Assembly: GCA_038025085.1 (NCBI GenBank)
Contig: CM076151.1
Coordinates: 8,995,001 to 9,059,000 of the forward strand
DNA: 64,000 bases
Reading direction: 5' to 3'
Origin: Tetragonia tetragonoides
Taxonomy: Eukaryota > Streptophyta > Magnoliopsida > Caryophyllales > Aizoaceae
Within the stretch, counting starts at the first letter, position 1. The number at the start of each line of letters is the position of its first letter. The notes below the pieces were generated by a model. It saw only the letters and a list, made by a program, of their open reading frames with translations, did no database searches and was not told the origin of the DNA. Made by a program: the position numbers and the translations under genes. Shown here in pieces: positions 1-12,058 of the stretch.

Positions 1-318
1 CAAGATATAAATCTGCATCCCAAACTTGGACGCAGTCAGGTTACCTATTGATTTGGAGCCAGACTGTCCAAATCCAGTTCAACCTGGGACATGGTTTTTC
101 GCCTGCCTATTACATGGTCCACAATCACCAGCTTCAAACTAGTAGTAAAACTACAGGAGCCAAATAAATATTGGAGGGCCACAAAGTTTACTTTCAAGGA
201 CGAGAAACATAAAAAGATAATCTGAATATATAAGCCCTAGAAGGTCAGCAGGCATTGCAGACCCAGTTCACCCAAAAACAGAAGGAAAAAAGAAAGCGCA
301 TGAAATTGAATCAGTTAC
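1..318 (-). other. ATG2 intron (8th) running off the left edge
   Basis: The donor GT lies at 318-317 after the codons for LVPWK. The expected next ATG2 exon, beginning near GIELQLKHVH in the family, was not found in 1-318 in any minus frame, so this stretch reads as intron only. Confidence 0.7.
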
Positions 319-3300
319 CTTCCATGGAACCAGGTTTACAAGTTCCACGTACTTTCCCCTTCCTAACGCTGCAAGATCAACACGGCTAGGGCGATAGTCA
401 ACTCGAATAATAATAGGCCAGATGTCAAACTTCTGAAAGAATATAAAATGAAATGTTAATATGAATTATAATAAAACAACATTGAGCTCACCTGAAAAAC
501 CAAAATGCAAATTTATTCCAACCCTCGTGATTACAACAATTGTTTGAGGATACCTTATCCTCTCCATTGTATTCTTTCACTATTTAATTAATAAAATTTT
601 CTCTTATCTAAGAAAAAAAGTTGCTAAATGAGAAAATCAGAACACACATTGTACACAAACAGCTGCCTAAGCTCAGAACTTAACAAACCCAAGCTTGCTT
701 TGCCAGGAACGAATTAATGGTAACAACTGACCAAAAGATTCCATATACAATATGCTGTGAACCAACGTTGGTAAATATTAGAAATAGATATCCGATTCTT
801 GGTAAGAAAGATAGGTCAGTGAATCCAATTTCCTCGTTTGTAAGAGAAAAAAAAAGCATTCAGTATGAGTAGGTTTTGTATCCAATTAATTAATTTCCTT
901 TCTCTAAACTACGGTATCCTTATTGATACTCTAGCAATCTTAATTCCTAGAATCCCTTCAACATCACCGTTGATTGAGAGGCCCCAATATATGTTTCAGC
1001 GGCGTGCAAATGAAAACCTTAAAATCAGAATATTGCATATTCCCAAAAGTACGAAACTCCATTTAATACTACTATTGACTATTGAGAGATAGTTGTACAT
1101 TTAACCATAAAGCCCAAAATTCCACAAAGGCAAACAGAAGCTTTAGATAAACAACAAAACAATACAGCTAATACTTGCCTGAAAAAAGGGTAGCAGTGCC
1201 TCATCAGTAACACCAACACCTTTTGAATTATCTTCTTCTGAAATTACATCTGACGAACATGATTCTTGTGGACTGCTGGGTGACTGATCACCTGGTGAGT
1301 ATTTACCCCCAAAGAAGGCAATAAGAAAATCCAGCTGGCTTTGATGAAGATGCAATAACACTGGAAGGAAGGCGACACATAGCCTGCAGACAACTAGATG
1401 TTAAAAAAGTGGTTATCACAAGAAAAAAAAAAAAAAAAGAGAGGCCAGTGGACATTATCCATAAGTATCTAACAGTTGTGCAGTAAGAGGGGAGCATGCA
1501 TATGACAAACAAGAGAGACACAAAAGAACAACAATGTATCTCTCAGCTCAAAATGACCTAACCAAAGGTCAAAGCCAACATATTAATTTTACAATAACGA
1601 TTTTTTCAGGAACATCTTTCAACTTTAAAGTGGGTTTGAAAGGACACAGGAGTAACATTGGTGCATAGAAACTGCATTTAAATTATGTCTCAGTAATTCA
1701 GTATAATGTCTGTTCAGCACCTCACAGCAAAAACAAAATTTATTATTGAAGTCCTAACCTCACAATAATATTCACACTTTTAGCAGAACCTGCAATGACA
1801 ATTGTACTTATCTACATCTGAAGATCATTTCATACAGCCAGGTTTAGAAGATATTACACAACAGACTTCCCTAGAAGTTCAAAATTTCCTACTCAGGCAT
1901 TACACCCCTATACCACCAGCAATCCAGCAGACCATCATACAACTTCGTGATTTAACTTTGTCAAATAGCAACCACTCCAAAAAAGGAAAAACAAATGTGA
2001 GACAACTAAAAACAATGTCTACAACTAATTCTTTAATAGCCTAGTTCAGCAAAACACACGATACACTTCAATAGCACAGTAAGTATGAGAGTGTTTCAAG
2101 TGTGGCTTTATCTGATGTCTCAAAAACAGCCTCTATTGTCAGAGCAAGGCTAGGCTATGTCGGACTCGACTTACTTACACCTTTTCGATGGTTTGATTGG
2201 TGGTGGTGGAAGCGTAAAGAGTACTTCAGATATAAATAATAATAAATAAAATTATTAAAGAACAAAGAACAAAGAAAAAAGACAAATGCATACCGATACT
2301 CCTCAAGGGGAGTCACAGAATCTGGTCTGACAGCTTCTAACGTGAGTTTGAGTGCCTTTGAAGAAGATTCTCTTGGCCTTTCCTTAGAATGATAATATCC
2401 AAGTACCTTGCAGATCAGATAGAAGAATTTAACCAAGAATGCACAATGAAGAACAGTACACCAAAAATGTGAAAAGGAACTTCAAACTCATACCACTTTC
2501 CAAGGTGCATATCTGCTTCTGTCATAAAGGAAAAGATCTCGAATCGAAAGGCTAAGTTTAGATACACAAATGCCTCCATCTGGAAAGATGTCATACTGTA
2601 TATTCATATTAGATAGAGCAAGCTCTAGACATACAGTTCCATCCCTTCCACAGATATCTCCAGAACGTTTGACATCTTTCCCTAACTCATGCCAGTCAGA
2701 ACCGGCATACATCCTCCATCTCACTTTTATATTTTTCAGAACCAAACGCCCTTTGTATCTTTTGGAACCATCACAATCTTCCTTGATCTGCTGGCCATCC
2801 ACAAGCTGTTTTGAACTAGGGCGATCAGTGTCATCTGAAACATAGTTATCCACGATTCTTAGAGAGGTCCTTCCATACCATCCACTATTTTCTCTCTGAA
2901 AATCCCCATTTCCCATGCTCACCAATTTTGATTTAGAAATGTCTTCCGGAAAACAGCTGTTGATTGTAAGCTCGGATAATGATTTTAAATCTGACAGGCA
3001 ATACTCTTCTATAAGCTCAGACTTCTGTACATCTGAGGAATGACAGCCTTCCAAAAAAATTTCAGAGCATGTGATTTTGGAGCTAGTCCCCTCATTTCTG
3101 TCCACTGAGATACCAAGCTCTGATCCATCAAATGGGCTTACACCTTTCCCACAAAACAGGAAAGCGTCTTCACATATCTCATCCATCAAGCCAACTAACC
3201 CAGATTTACCCTTTAAATCGGGACTTTGCTGTACCTGAGATGTTCCTGCGGAACATTCGCTGCTGGTTTCCGGTTCTCCCTTGGAATTTTTCTTTCCCTG

Positions 3301-6300
3301 CGCCTGCTGGATAGAATTCCACCGGTTCTGCAGGTGAACAACTGACTCCTCTATATCAGGGGCAAACAGCTGCTGGATTTGAGAAGCCAAGCGCATCAGC
3401 CCAAGTGCTGTATCGTGGCATGTGCTAAGAACAATTCGGGATTCAGAACAAAACAGTTCCCAGGAAACGTCCCTTTCACAGTTCATCCTCAGAATTGCAT
3501 TAAGAAGATCCTCCCCAGCAACTTTGACATAGCCAAGTTCACGTAGATGGTCAACACTGTATTCAACCAAGATATTTTCATGCTTTGAAACAGCATGAAG
3601 AAGAAGGCCCACGTCTTGAAATCTGATACTGTACTCGTTGTCATATTTACCTGCTATTGTTGTATTAGAAAGTGTCAAAGATGATACAGCTAGCAAACAG
3701 GCAACACAAGGGTCACATGATTTTTCATCCAAGCTCACAGAACAACCAGACGTAGAGCTGAGACACTCAGACTTCCCAGAGTAGGGCTCATAACTCAATG
3801 CAGCATCTATGAATTTCAAAACAAAGGAAGCCCTTTGAACATCCCCTTTGTCATCAGTTACTTTTCCTGCTTCAGGAGATGGCAAGTTAAAGAAAAAAGA
3901 TATCTTGTCCAGCCAATCTAATCGGCCACCTGGGGCAATTACAGTCACACATTTCACAGTTATCGACATAAAACTGTGGAAACTCTCAGGATCACACATG
4001 TACACAATATCAGAACCAGCGGGCCTGCAAGATAAAACATTTGAACCTTCACCCTCTCCACGTCCACTTGAGCTATTGCTACACGAAATCAGAAGAAGAT
4101 CTTGATCTGCCATTGTAGTGATGGAACCCCACAATTTCCCTTCACATTGGGATATCCAAAGAAAACTTGCACCACTTACCGCCCCAACATGAGAGACAGA
4201 AAGCAACCAAAGATTTTGGATTTGTAGCCGTAGCATTTGCCATGCCCCAGGAAGTTCCCTCTGCAGAGAGCTTTGAAGACAATCTCCCTGGTCCAGTTCT
4301 ATTTGAACTTCCATGCCGCCACATTCAAGTTGGACTGATGTTTGATTGACAATTGATTCTCTATTGGCGCAAGCTGCATCACTGTCACTACTGGATAATG
4401 CATCCATAACATCATTCAGAAGGCGAAACAAAGATAAATACTGAGACCTGCAGAGCGTAATTACACAGGATGACAGACAAAAACGAAGACAGAACTTGGA
4501 GCTCAAAATCATCTCTTTCTTCTTCTGGGAAGATAGATCCTGCATATCTTTCTTGGTAGATACAGAGGCAAACTCATAACCACTACTTCCAGATGACACT
4601 TTACTTGCTGAATCATCTGGATTCGCCAAATGCTTAGCACTCTTCAGAATCCAAGGACCAGTTACTGCATCTTCATGCCAAAACAAACTAATCAAGCGAA
4701 CCCAATCAATCCCATTCCCAAGAGTCAAAAATTTTTGAGCACAAAATCTCTGTCTTGAGAGGTGGTCAGAGCTACCACAATCACCACCAGCAGACATAGT
4801 GATATGGTACATGTCAAGATTAGCAACATTTAGATGCACTGAATGGGAACTTGATGGATAATCTTTATTCCAAGACGTCTCTTCTTGAAGCAGAGCACAT
4901 CCTTCAGCCTTCAAGTCTTTGAAATTTGGTGGGGACGAAAAATCAAGAGCAATAAATTGATCCCAGGAGGTGTAGCTTCTAAAATCTTCACCATCCTTAA
5001 AAGGAAAGCATGAAAATATTCTAGCATGAGGGAGAAATATATTTCCTTGCAAACTTTGTCCCCGTGATACAGATGTAGTACGCTGGTGGGAGCTCCAGGC
5101 CACGTAGGGAGGAGCAGAAGAGTCCTGCTTCTCTCCAAAGGCTTCACTTGATAAAACAGTCCCTGCACCATTTTTCGTAGAAGAATTTCCAATTTGCCTT
5201 GAAAAATCTAAGACTAACTTTACCAAATTGAAGTTCAACCAAACAATGAATGGGGGAAGCTTCAGTGAAAAAGATGCTTGCCCTGCGAAAGGACCCCCAG
5301 CGGACTTTGAACTCACTACAAACATGCAATGGGTAGCACCAAAAGTTTCAAACACAGTAGCCTTGACTATATTGGTCCTGCATGAACAGCCTTCTGTGCA
5401 TAACAAACTAGATGGAGCCTCTATATTGCTAGACCCTCCAGACATGTCTGGATTTGATGTATCAGAAAACATAGAACTCAAGGGCAGAGCAGTTTGAACC
5501 TTCTCTTGCAAACCTCGGATTATAAGACTCTGGCAACTAGCACCTTTATCATGATCATGTAAACTGAACTCCATCAATTCCTCCTTCCGAATCAAGTACT
5601 CATCCAGGACAGCATGATTGACTGTTGCTTCTAGCTTCCATTCTTGCGGATATACCTGTTACTTTACAAAATGTCCAGAGATTAGCGAGAAGTAAACGGG
5701 ACCACAAACAAGGGGAGACTAGAAGCTCAAAATAGAGGGAACAAACATCAAGCACAAGTATTTACCTGCACACTTATCAAAACGTCTTTCCAACTTGACC
5801 CTATATGATGAAGATTTGAATCACTATCAACTTGCTCATTAGCTGGACCATGCTGAATCAGCTGATCTTCATCAAGGAAGGATAAAAGTATTGAAACTCC
5901 AACAAGAGTGATTTTGAGATTTGTTTGCAGATGCTGCTGTTCTGCACTGACAAAAGACAATAGCATAACTGCACTGCTAAACGCCACTATGGAGAAATTT
6001 TCATAGCAAACACTTTCTAAGTAAGACTATAATTCAAATAAACGTTAAAGACCATTGCAGTCACAAAATCAGACAGACCTCCTCGAACCAGAAACTACAA
6101 CGCTGATCATATACTTATAAGGTTTCACAACAAGTAACTAGTATCAAGGGATCCACAGAGAGTGCTAAGAAAATATTTGTTGCCTGTGTGCTCAGTAAAA
6201 AAGAACACAGATTTTGCATCTATTTGTCATACTTGATACAGAACAACCTTCAAATTTTTTGTTAAGGACATATGTTCAAAAAATATATACAGTATTTCAT

Positions 6301-9300
6301 AAATAAGGTGTAAGGGTAATGTTTCAGAAATTACCTTTTAGGCTATTATAGATACTTTTTTTAAAATAAAAAAAACACCTTATATCTTTTTTTTTTTAGA
6401 TAAGAAGAACACCTTATATCTTTTAGAAAGCCATCTTCTAAAATACGTCGTTTTAATTTCATCGCCAGTTATCTTTCCAGCCAAGAAGTGGTTAGAATGC
6501 CCATTTTGTCCTCACCTTATATTTAAGTGAACCATTCCTTACTCTTTATCCATTTACATAATGCATGTAAAATGGCTGTTGGGGCTTTGTTTTTCTCTTT
6601 TATTAACAAATGTAGCTTTTGATTAATTAGATAAAAGGTCAGAATAAAATAATATAATCCACTTAAAGGAAGGGCTAGACAAAAAAGGGCACTACAACAA
6701 GCAGTTTTTGTCGGAAAAAGACAATTGGTGATGAAACTTCAGAAAAATTTTAAAATGTGATTTTGTAGAAAAATAAAATAAATAGAACTATAAGGTGGTT
6801 ATTCATAAAGTACATATATTGCGTGACTTCTGACAAATTTCCCATCCAAGAAACAGATTAAGCATACACATATCTATTCACTGATTATAAGTAAAGGAGG
6901 CAATTGTTCTAATATTTGTTACTGCTCATAGAAAATCTTTTAACAGCATGGTTAAGATACTAACTATAGCAACTATTTGAAGCCAAATTTATTTCGATTT
7001 CCCAATTGCTGATTTAACTTGATAGCAGCTCCTTTTAAAAGTTTTCAGTAGGCCGTCGAATCTAACCATCAAACAAGTATTCTTCTTCTTCTACCAGTAT
7101 CAAGGTACAAATAATTATCGAGTCCAGGAGGAGATAGAAAAAAACTCGCAAGCAGATCAAGTTATATAATGATGGTCCTATGACAAAATAAACTTAAGAA
7201 GATTTGGATTCGGACAAAGGAAGATACCAGCAGAAGTATTCAAAGATCCAGAAGCAAGATTTGACGCAGCAGATATCGCACTGAAAACAGAGCTCGTCCA
7301 GCCCCACATTCCACTGGTGCCCAACACTGACTGGGAATTCCTCATCCCATCAAAACATTCAAAGAACTGATCTACACTGCAACATCCAAAGTAAATTTAA
7401 CTGGGATCAATTAATGAGTCTATAATTACTGGAAAGTACATGAAAGATGCAAACTGCTCAGAAAATTTATCCCGGCATTATAAACTAATTCACACTAGTT
7501 GTCCATAAGGACATTAATAATACACATAGGCAAACTGACCCATGCAGACCTCCCCTTATTCATGAACCAAATCTTAAGAAGTATTATTTGTCATAAACTA
7601 CCTTTAAGGTAGGTCATTTTGCAAGAAACTACTTGATATTGTTTGTCAACAACTACCTCTATAGACACTTTTTTCTTCTTAATGGACAACTTTGAGTTAA
7701 AAATGACCTAACCTAACTACCTAAGTCTCAACCAATCACCATTTGGCTTTAAATCGACCACTAGGAGTAGTTGCCACCAACATTTTGCTTTGATGGACAA
7801 GATGGTAGTCAATTGAGGGTCAGATTAGGCCTTTTTATAGCATAAAGATATGTAATTTACAAGATAAAGTATTTAAATGATGGTTTTGACACCCTAAAGA
7901 GAAAGATAGTATCTTACAAATAGACAAAAATTAAAGGTGTTTTTGACAAAGGATGATTTTATGGAACAATCGTTCAAATCAACCAAATTCAAAATGAACT
8001 TTCAGGGTTAGTCCTGCATCATGTGTATGGCAACTGGGAAGGACATATGAGTATATGACATTTAGGGGTGGTCTCAAGACATATTTGTTACCAAATTTTT
8101 TTATTTGAGTAGAGCCAATCTAAAATCTTAAGCATAAAAGATAGCAGAAACCTGGCTCCTAAATCTGTTTCTTGTAATCCCCCGTTCTGGCATTTCATGA
8201 TAGAAAAGGGAACCCAATCTGATATGAGACGTGACTCTCCAATAAGAACATCTGTCGTCGTTGCTTGATTCGACGGGAAACTGAATTCCATTGCACTCCC
8301 CTTTTCTTGTACCGGTCTCTCATAAGACAGCACATCAGAAGGTGAAGCAGGTGAATAAAAGTGAGACGTCAAACCAGACAAAACAGTATCTGCAGTTTTG
8401 TGATAGGCATTATCAACCTTGTCAATTTTGCATTTCTGAAGCAGCTCCCAGGATGCTAGGACCCACTTCAGGGTGCTGGGCTGCAATTTTACCGTTAAAG
8501 GATCCACATTAACTTCCGCATCCACTTGTCGAATATCCAAAGAACCATTCTTCCAGGGAATACACAGCTTGACGCTGCCAGAAAAACCACCTCCTTCCCC
8601 AGTCAACATAGGCTTTGACGCATTAGAAGGACCATAGCCCTCTGTAGCCTGAACAGAAGCAGGAAGTGTTTGATTATAATCACCATTCATCTGAAGAAGC
8701 TCAATAAAAGCTCCTTCAAATTTCATATAATTTGTCAGGTGGCTTATCCCTAGAAAATCTTGAACTTTTGCATCATCGGTAAAGTTTCTATCTTCAGAAA
8801 TGCACGTTCCACATTCGATTTCCGTGACTCGGAGAACCAGTGTCTCATGAGACCCTTGGTTCTCTTCGTCTTTGTCTATACCGGCATCAAATGCAACAAT
8901 CACTTTTTTTATTCTGATATGGAAGCTTGTGAGCAACCATTTTACCATTTTTGCAATGGTCTTGACTCCTTCATGAACACTGACAGAAGGGGCTGATGAA
9001 TTATAGACTGCATCACGCTTATCCTGCCCTGAGACATGACCCATAAAGGAATCTTCCTTTGAATCATGATTTTCAGGTACCTCATGTAGCCCATCACTAA
9101 AATATGGAGAAAGCACGAGCTCAAGCTCATCCACCTCAACTTCACATCCCCCACCATTCCAAGGCATTTTAACAGACAACAAGTGAATTGATCCTTCTCG
9201 AACGCTAAATACTGATGTTTGACCCAGCTGAAATGCGAACAACAAACATAATCACTGTCATAATACACACTAAGCCAATTCATGGACATGTAGAACGTTA

Positions 9301-11422
9301 AGAGTGCTAGTACAAAATATCGAGTGTCCTACAATAGATTTGTAAATTATGCAAGGAACAAGTATTATCGCCAATAACTTGTGTGCTTAACAGATTTCCT
9401 GACAACAAAGTTGCAATCAGTTCTACTCAACATTTAAAAAAATTAAAACATCAAGAAAACATGTCAGATATTCAAATGACCAAATCGAATACCATTGATG
9501 AAGGGAAAAGGTTCTTCATGCATCTCAGCTTCTCCTTAAAAAAAATTCCTATTTTAAAGAAACCTCCATGAATAGAAGATACTTAGGCTACGTTCGTCTC
9601 AACTAAATGAAACTAAACTGGCTAAACTGAAGTGAATGCATAGTTTTTTTTTTTTAAGATAACATGGGTATCCAAGCTTCGCTTGACTAATCCCATGGGC
9701 CCTGAAGTTAACGACCAGGAAAACCTCCAGTGGCCCTGAGGGGACTCGAGTGAATGCATAGTAATAAGTGAGAAAACAAGTTACAGAACAGAACCGAAAC
9801 ACTAAATGGTAAGACGAAATGAAAAGGGCCTCATGCATTAAAATAGGTGTAAATAAATAAACCGGATTGAATCTATACTACAGAAAGTCTCACGATACAA
9901 CTCCCGGCTGAATGATATAACCATAAACAAACAGCATATTAATATAGGGGACATTTAAAATTCTTTCATAATGCAGTCTACGTATACAGGAGTTCAAAAA
10001 GCAGCTTCAGAGTTCAGTGGATTCTTTTAAGCTATGTTTCTAGTCAATTTGGCTTCATATTTTAGTAGTTGTAGGAATTAAGAGATGCTCTAGTGGTTGG
10101 GGGTATCAAGAGATGCCAACCGTGAGGATGAAGTTTCAATTCCTATCGTCCTTTGTATCTCCTTCAAACCAAAAAGAAAACAATAGTATGTCAAAATCAG
10201 TTCACATACCATGGCTATCTAACTTAGTGTGTCTACTTTTTTCAACATAATACACATAAGAAGTAACTTCATAGAGAGTTCCCGTGATCTCCATCCATCT
10301 TCTGAACTTGCCTTCTCTCTAACCTCAGGCCACCTAATATCCTAACCCTTTCCCTTCCTGAAGAAGTTATTTTCATCCAGCCCTTTCCTTCACTCTTCTA
10401 AACTAGCTATGCTATCAGCTCACTGGATTCAGCATTGTTACCATGCCTAAAATCTTAATCTCCTTTCCTCTTACTTGATGCCAGTCTCCGAAACCAACTG
10501 AAATAGCTCCAAACTTGCCAAAGATTCATAATTAGCAACCCTAAGTCCTTAACCTTCATATTTCACTCAATTCTCCTGGGGGTTAAGCTTGCATCACCCA
10601 GCACTTCAGTGAACAACTTAAGAGCTTCAAATACTCAATTGACAAGGTCCAAGAGTGCTCTTCTACCCTACCCACAAGCAAAATAATTAACTTACTCACA
10701 ATTTAAAGCACACAAAGACGAGGCTCTATCTAAATCCCATGAATCCGTAGACTGAGTCAGCTACCTAACTAGCTCGGGTATTTTGAACCCTACAACTCAC
10801 TCCGACATACTTCCATTCGGTACTAAAACATATCAGCTTATTACGGGCCATGTGCAGTACATTAAGCAGAAAAACACCAGAAACAGGAGGACCAATACGT
10901 AATCATCGGTGATAAACCCAACAGTGAGTTTAAACAGGCCTAAATTAAACTGGAATTTTAGGCCACATGCTTTTTGAAGTTAAAAACACCAACAACAAAT
11001 AAAAAATTAAATTATGCAGCAACCAATCCGAAATTTACGGTGTTTTTCTGCGCTCTATACGCTTACAAGTAATCCTCAGTTCAAAATTTCACAATTCAGT
11101 TCGAATTTCTGACCAACTATCTCTCTCTCTCTGTATTCTAGCGCACAGCTATACTAATAATTACTATTCAAAAAACAAAAGTGAAATGCAGCTAAAGACT
11201 GCTTAAACCATTAATTACCTGTTGATTAAGGAAGTCGACATTAAGGGCAAGATCAGTAAGCTGAAGAATACCAGCAGCAAGTTGAACATCAAGTTGATCA
11301 AGATCAATTTCACCTAAAATGAATTGCCCTAACTTTTTCTTCAACACGAATTTGCAAATCCTTTTCAACGCAAATCGCGTGAAAATCGATTCCGCTGACT
11401 TTGCGATATTCCAAGGGAACAT
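319..11422 (-). CDS. ATG2: ATG2, autophagy lipid-transfer protein (3' end outside window)
   Basis: ATG2 bridges the ER and the growing autophagosome membrane and transfers lipid with ATG9 and ATG18/WIPI partners (family knowledge). Eight exons were joined: 11422-11219, 9227-8152, 7376-7228, 5941-5766, 5655-2494, 2406-2294, 1383-1179, 432-319. Together they give 5199 nt, 1733 codons in one frame with no stop. The N-terminus MFPWNIAKS, followed by the [21 protein letters not shown] stretch, is the diagnostic chorein-type start of plant ATG2. The long fifth exon encodes 1054 residues. An in-frame ATG 33 nt upstream (11455) would add a basic extension; I chose 11422 because the conserved family start lies there. 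Plant ATG2 is about 1900 aa, so the C-terminal domain should lie left of position 1. Intron 7 has a GC donor. Intron 1 (about 2 kb) carries two SINEs. Identification is firm; exact borders are inferred from splice consensus and frame. Confidence 0.95.
9645..9748 (-). mobile_element. 5'-truncated SINE with 14-bp target duplication in ATG2 intron 1
   Basis: An approximately 104-bp insert is flanked by exact copies of agtgaatgcatagt at 9631-9644 and 9749-9762. Read on the minus strand it ends in an A-run (T-run at 9645-9655), the mark of target-primed insertion. Its body matches the longer copy at 40431-40587, including the segment around cccatgggattagtc, but the tRNA-like head is missing here. 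Confidence 0.85.
10083..10186 (+). mobile_element. Degenerate tRNA-derived SINE
   Basis: A box-like TGCTCTAGTGG lies at 10086-10096 and a decayed B box GTTTCAATTCC at 10133-10143, about 37 bp later, followed by an A-rich tail near 10167-10186. The spacing and motifs fit a short pol III SINE in ATG2 intron 1. I saw no clear target duplication. Confidence 0.5.
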
Positions 11423-12058
11423 CGTTGTTCTTCTTCTTCGTCTTTTTTCCGTCAAAATTCGTCGTGTAATTGTTTCGAATTTCAGAAATTAGGGTTTTGA
11501 AAAGGAATTCCTAGGGTTTTCTGATAGGAATTGATTCTGATAGATTGATTCTCTCACCTCCATTATTCGTCGTGTTTTAGGAGATAGAATTGGGGAATTT
11601 TAGTGTGATTAGGAGTTGAGGAGAGAGAAAAAGGGAAAGGGAAAAAGGCGTCATATCAAAAGGCGGTTCCGTGTTCAGTTAAGAGTTTTGTGTCATCAGT
11701 CTTCTTAATCTTCTTCACCATGGACTGTGTAGTTAAAAACAGTTGGGTAAAAAACTAGTAAAAAGAACAACAACAAAAACAGAAAACAGAAAACAAAAAA
11801 CAAAAAACAAAAACGAAAAACCTCTGGAATCTAGAGCTTCCACCCTCCTTCTCTTTCTCTCTCCTCTCCATACATTCCCATGTTAGTTTCCAATAAAATA
11901 AAAATTCACAAAAAAAACCCACTAACCCTCTCTCACCCAATACCATACCCCACCATGTGCTTCATCTTCTCCTTCTTCTCTTTCTCTCTCCACCACACCC
12001 TCCATCATTTCTGCCATTTCCATTGTTCTTGTTAATAGTTAATAAAAAAATAATAATA
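11423..12058. promoter_or_regulatory. Shared upstream region of divergent ATG2 and U-box genes
   Basis: The two start codons face away from each other across 636 bp, so both core promoters and 5' leaders must lie here unless a leader intron extends either gene. The half next to the U-box gene is strongly pyrimidine-rich on the plus strand (about 11845-12030), as in plant Y-patch leaders. I saw no convincing TATA box for either gene. Confidence 0.55.
11955..12035 (+). CDS. Possible upstream ORF (26 aa) in the U-box gene leader
   Basis: An ATG in favourable context (caccatg) opens a 26-codon frame rich in Phe, Ser and His that stops 23 nt before the main ATG at 12059. It would matter only if transcription starts upstream of 11955, which the sequence does not show. 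There is no sign of peptide conservation that I can judge. Confidence 0.3.
   Translation: MCFIFSFFSFSLHHTLHHFCHFHCSC

Noticed and set aside
2570..5497. Several plus frames across this stretch
   Set aside because: Antisense shadows of the long ATG2 exon 5.
7590..7700. Repeated aaactacct-type words
   Set aside because: Too short and irregular to define an element; lies within ATG2 intron 2.
9592..9829. Possible MITE (ggctacgttcgtc ... aaaagggcc) surrounding the truncated SINE
   Set aside because: The ends match over only a few bases and the flanks TTA/TCA differ; not strong enough to call.
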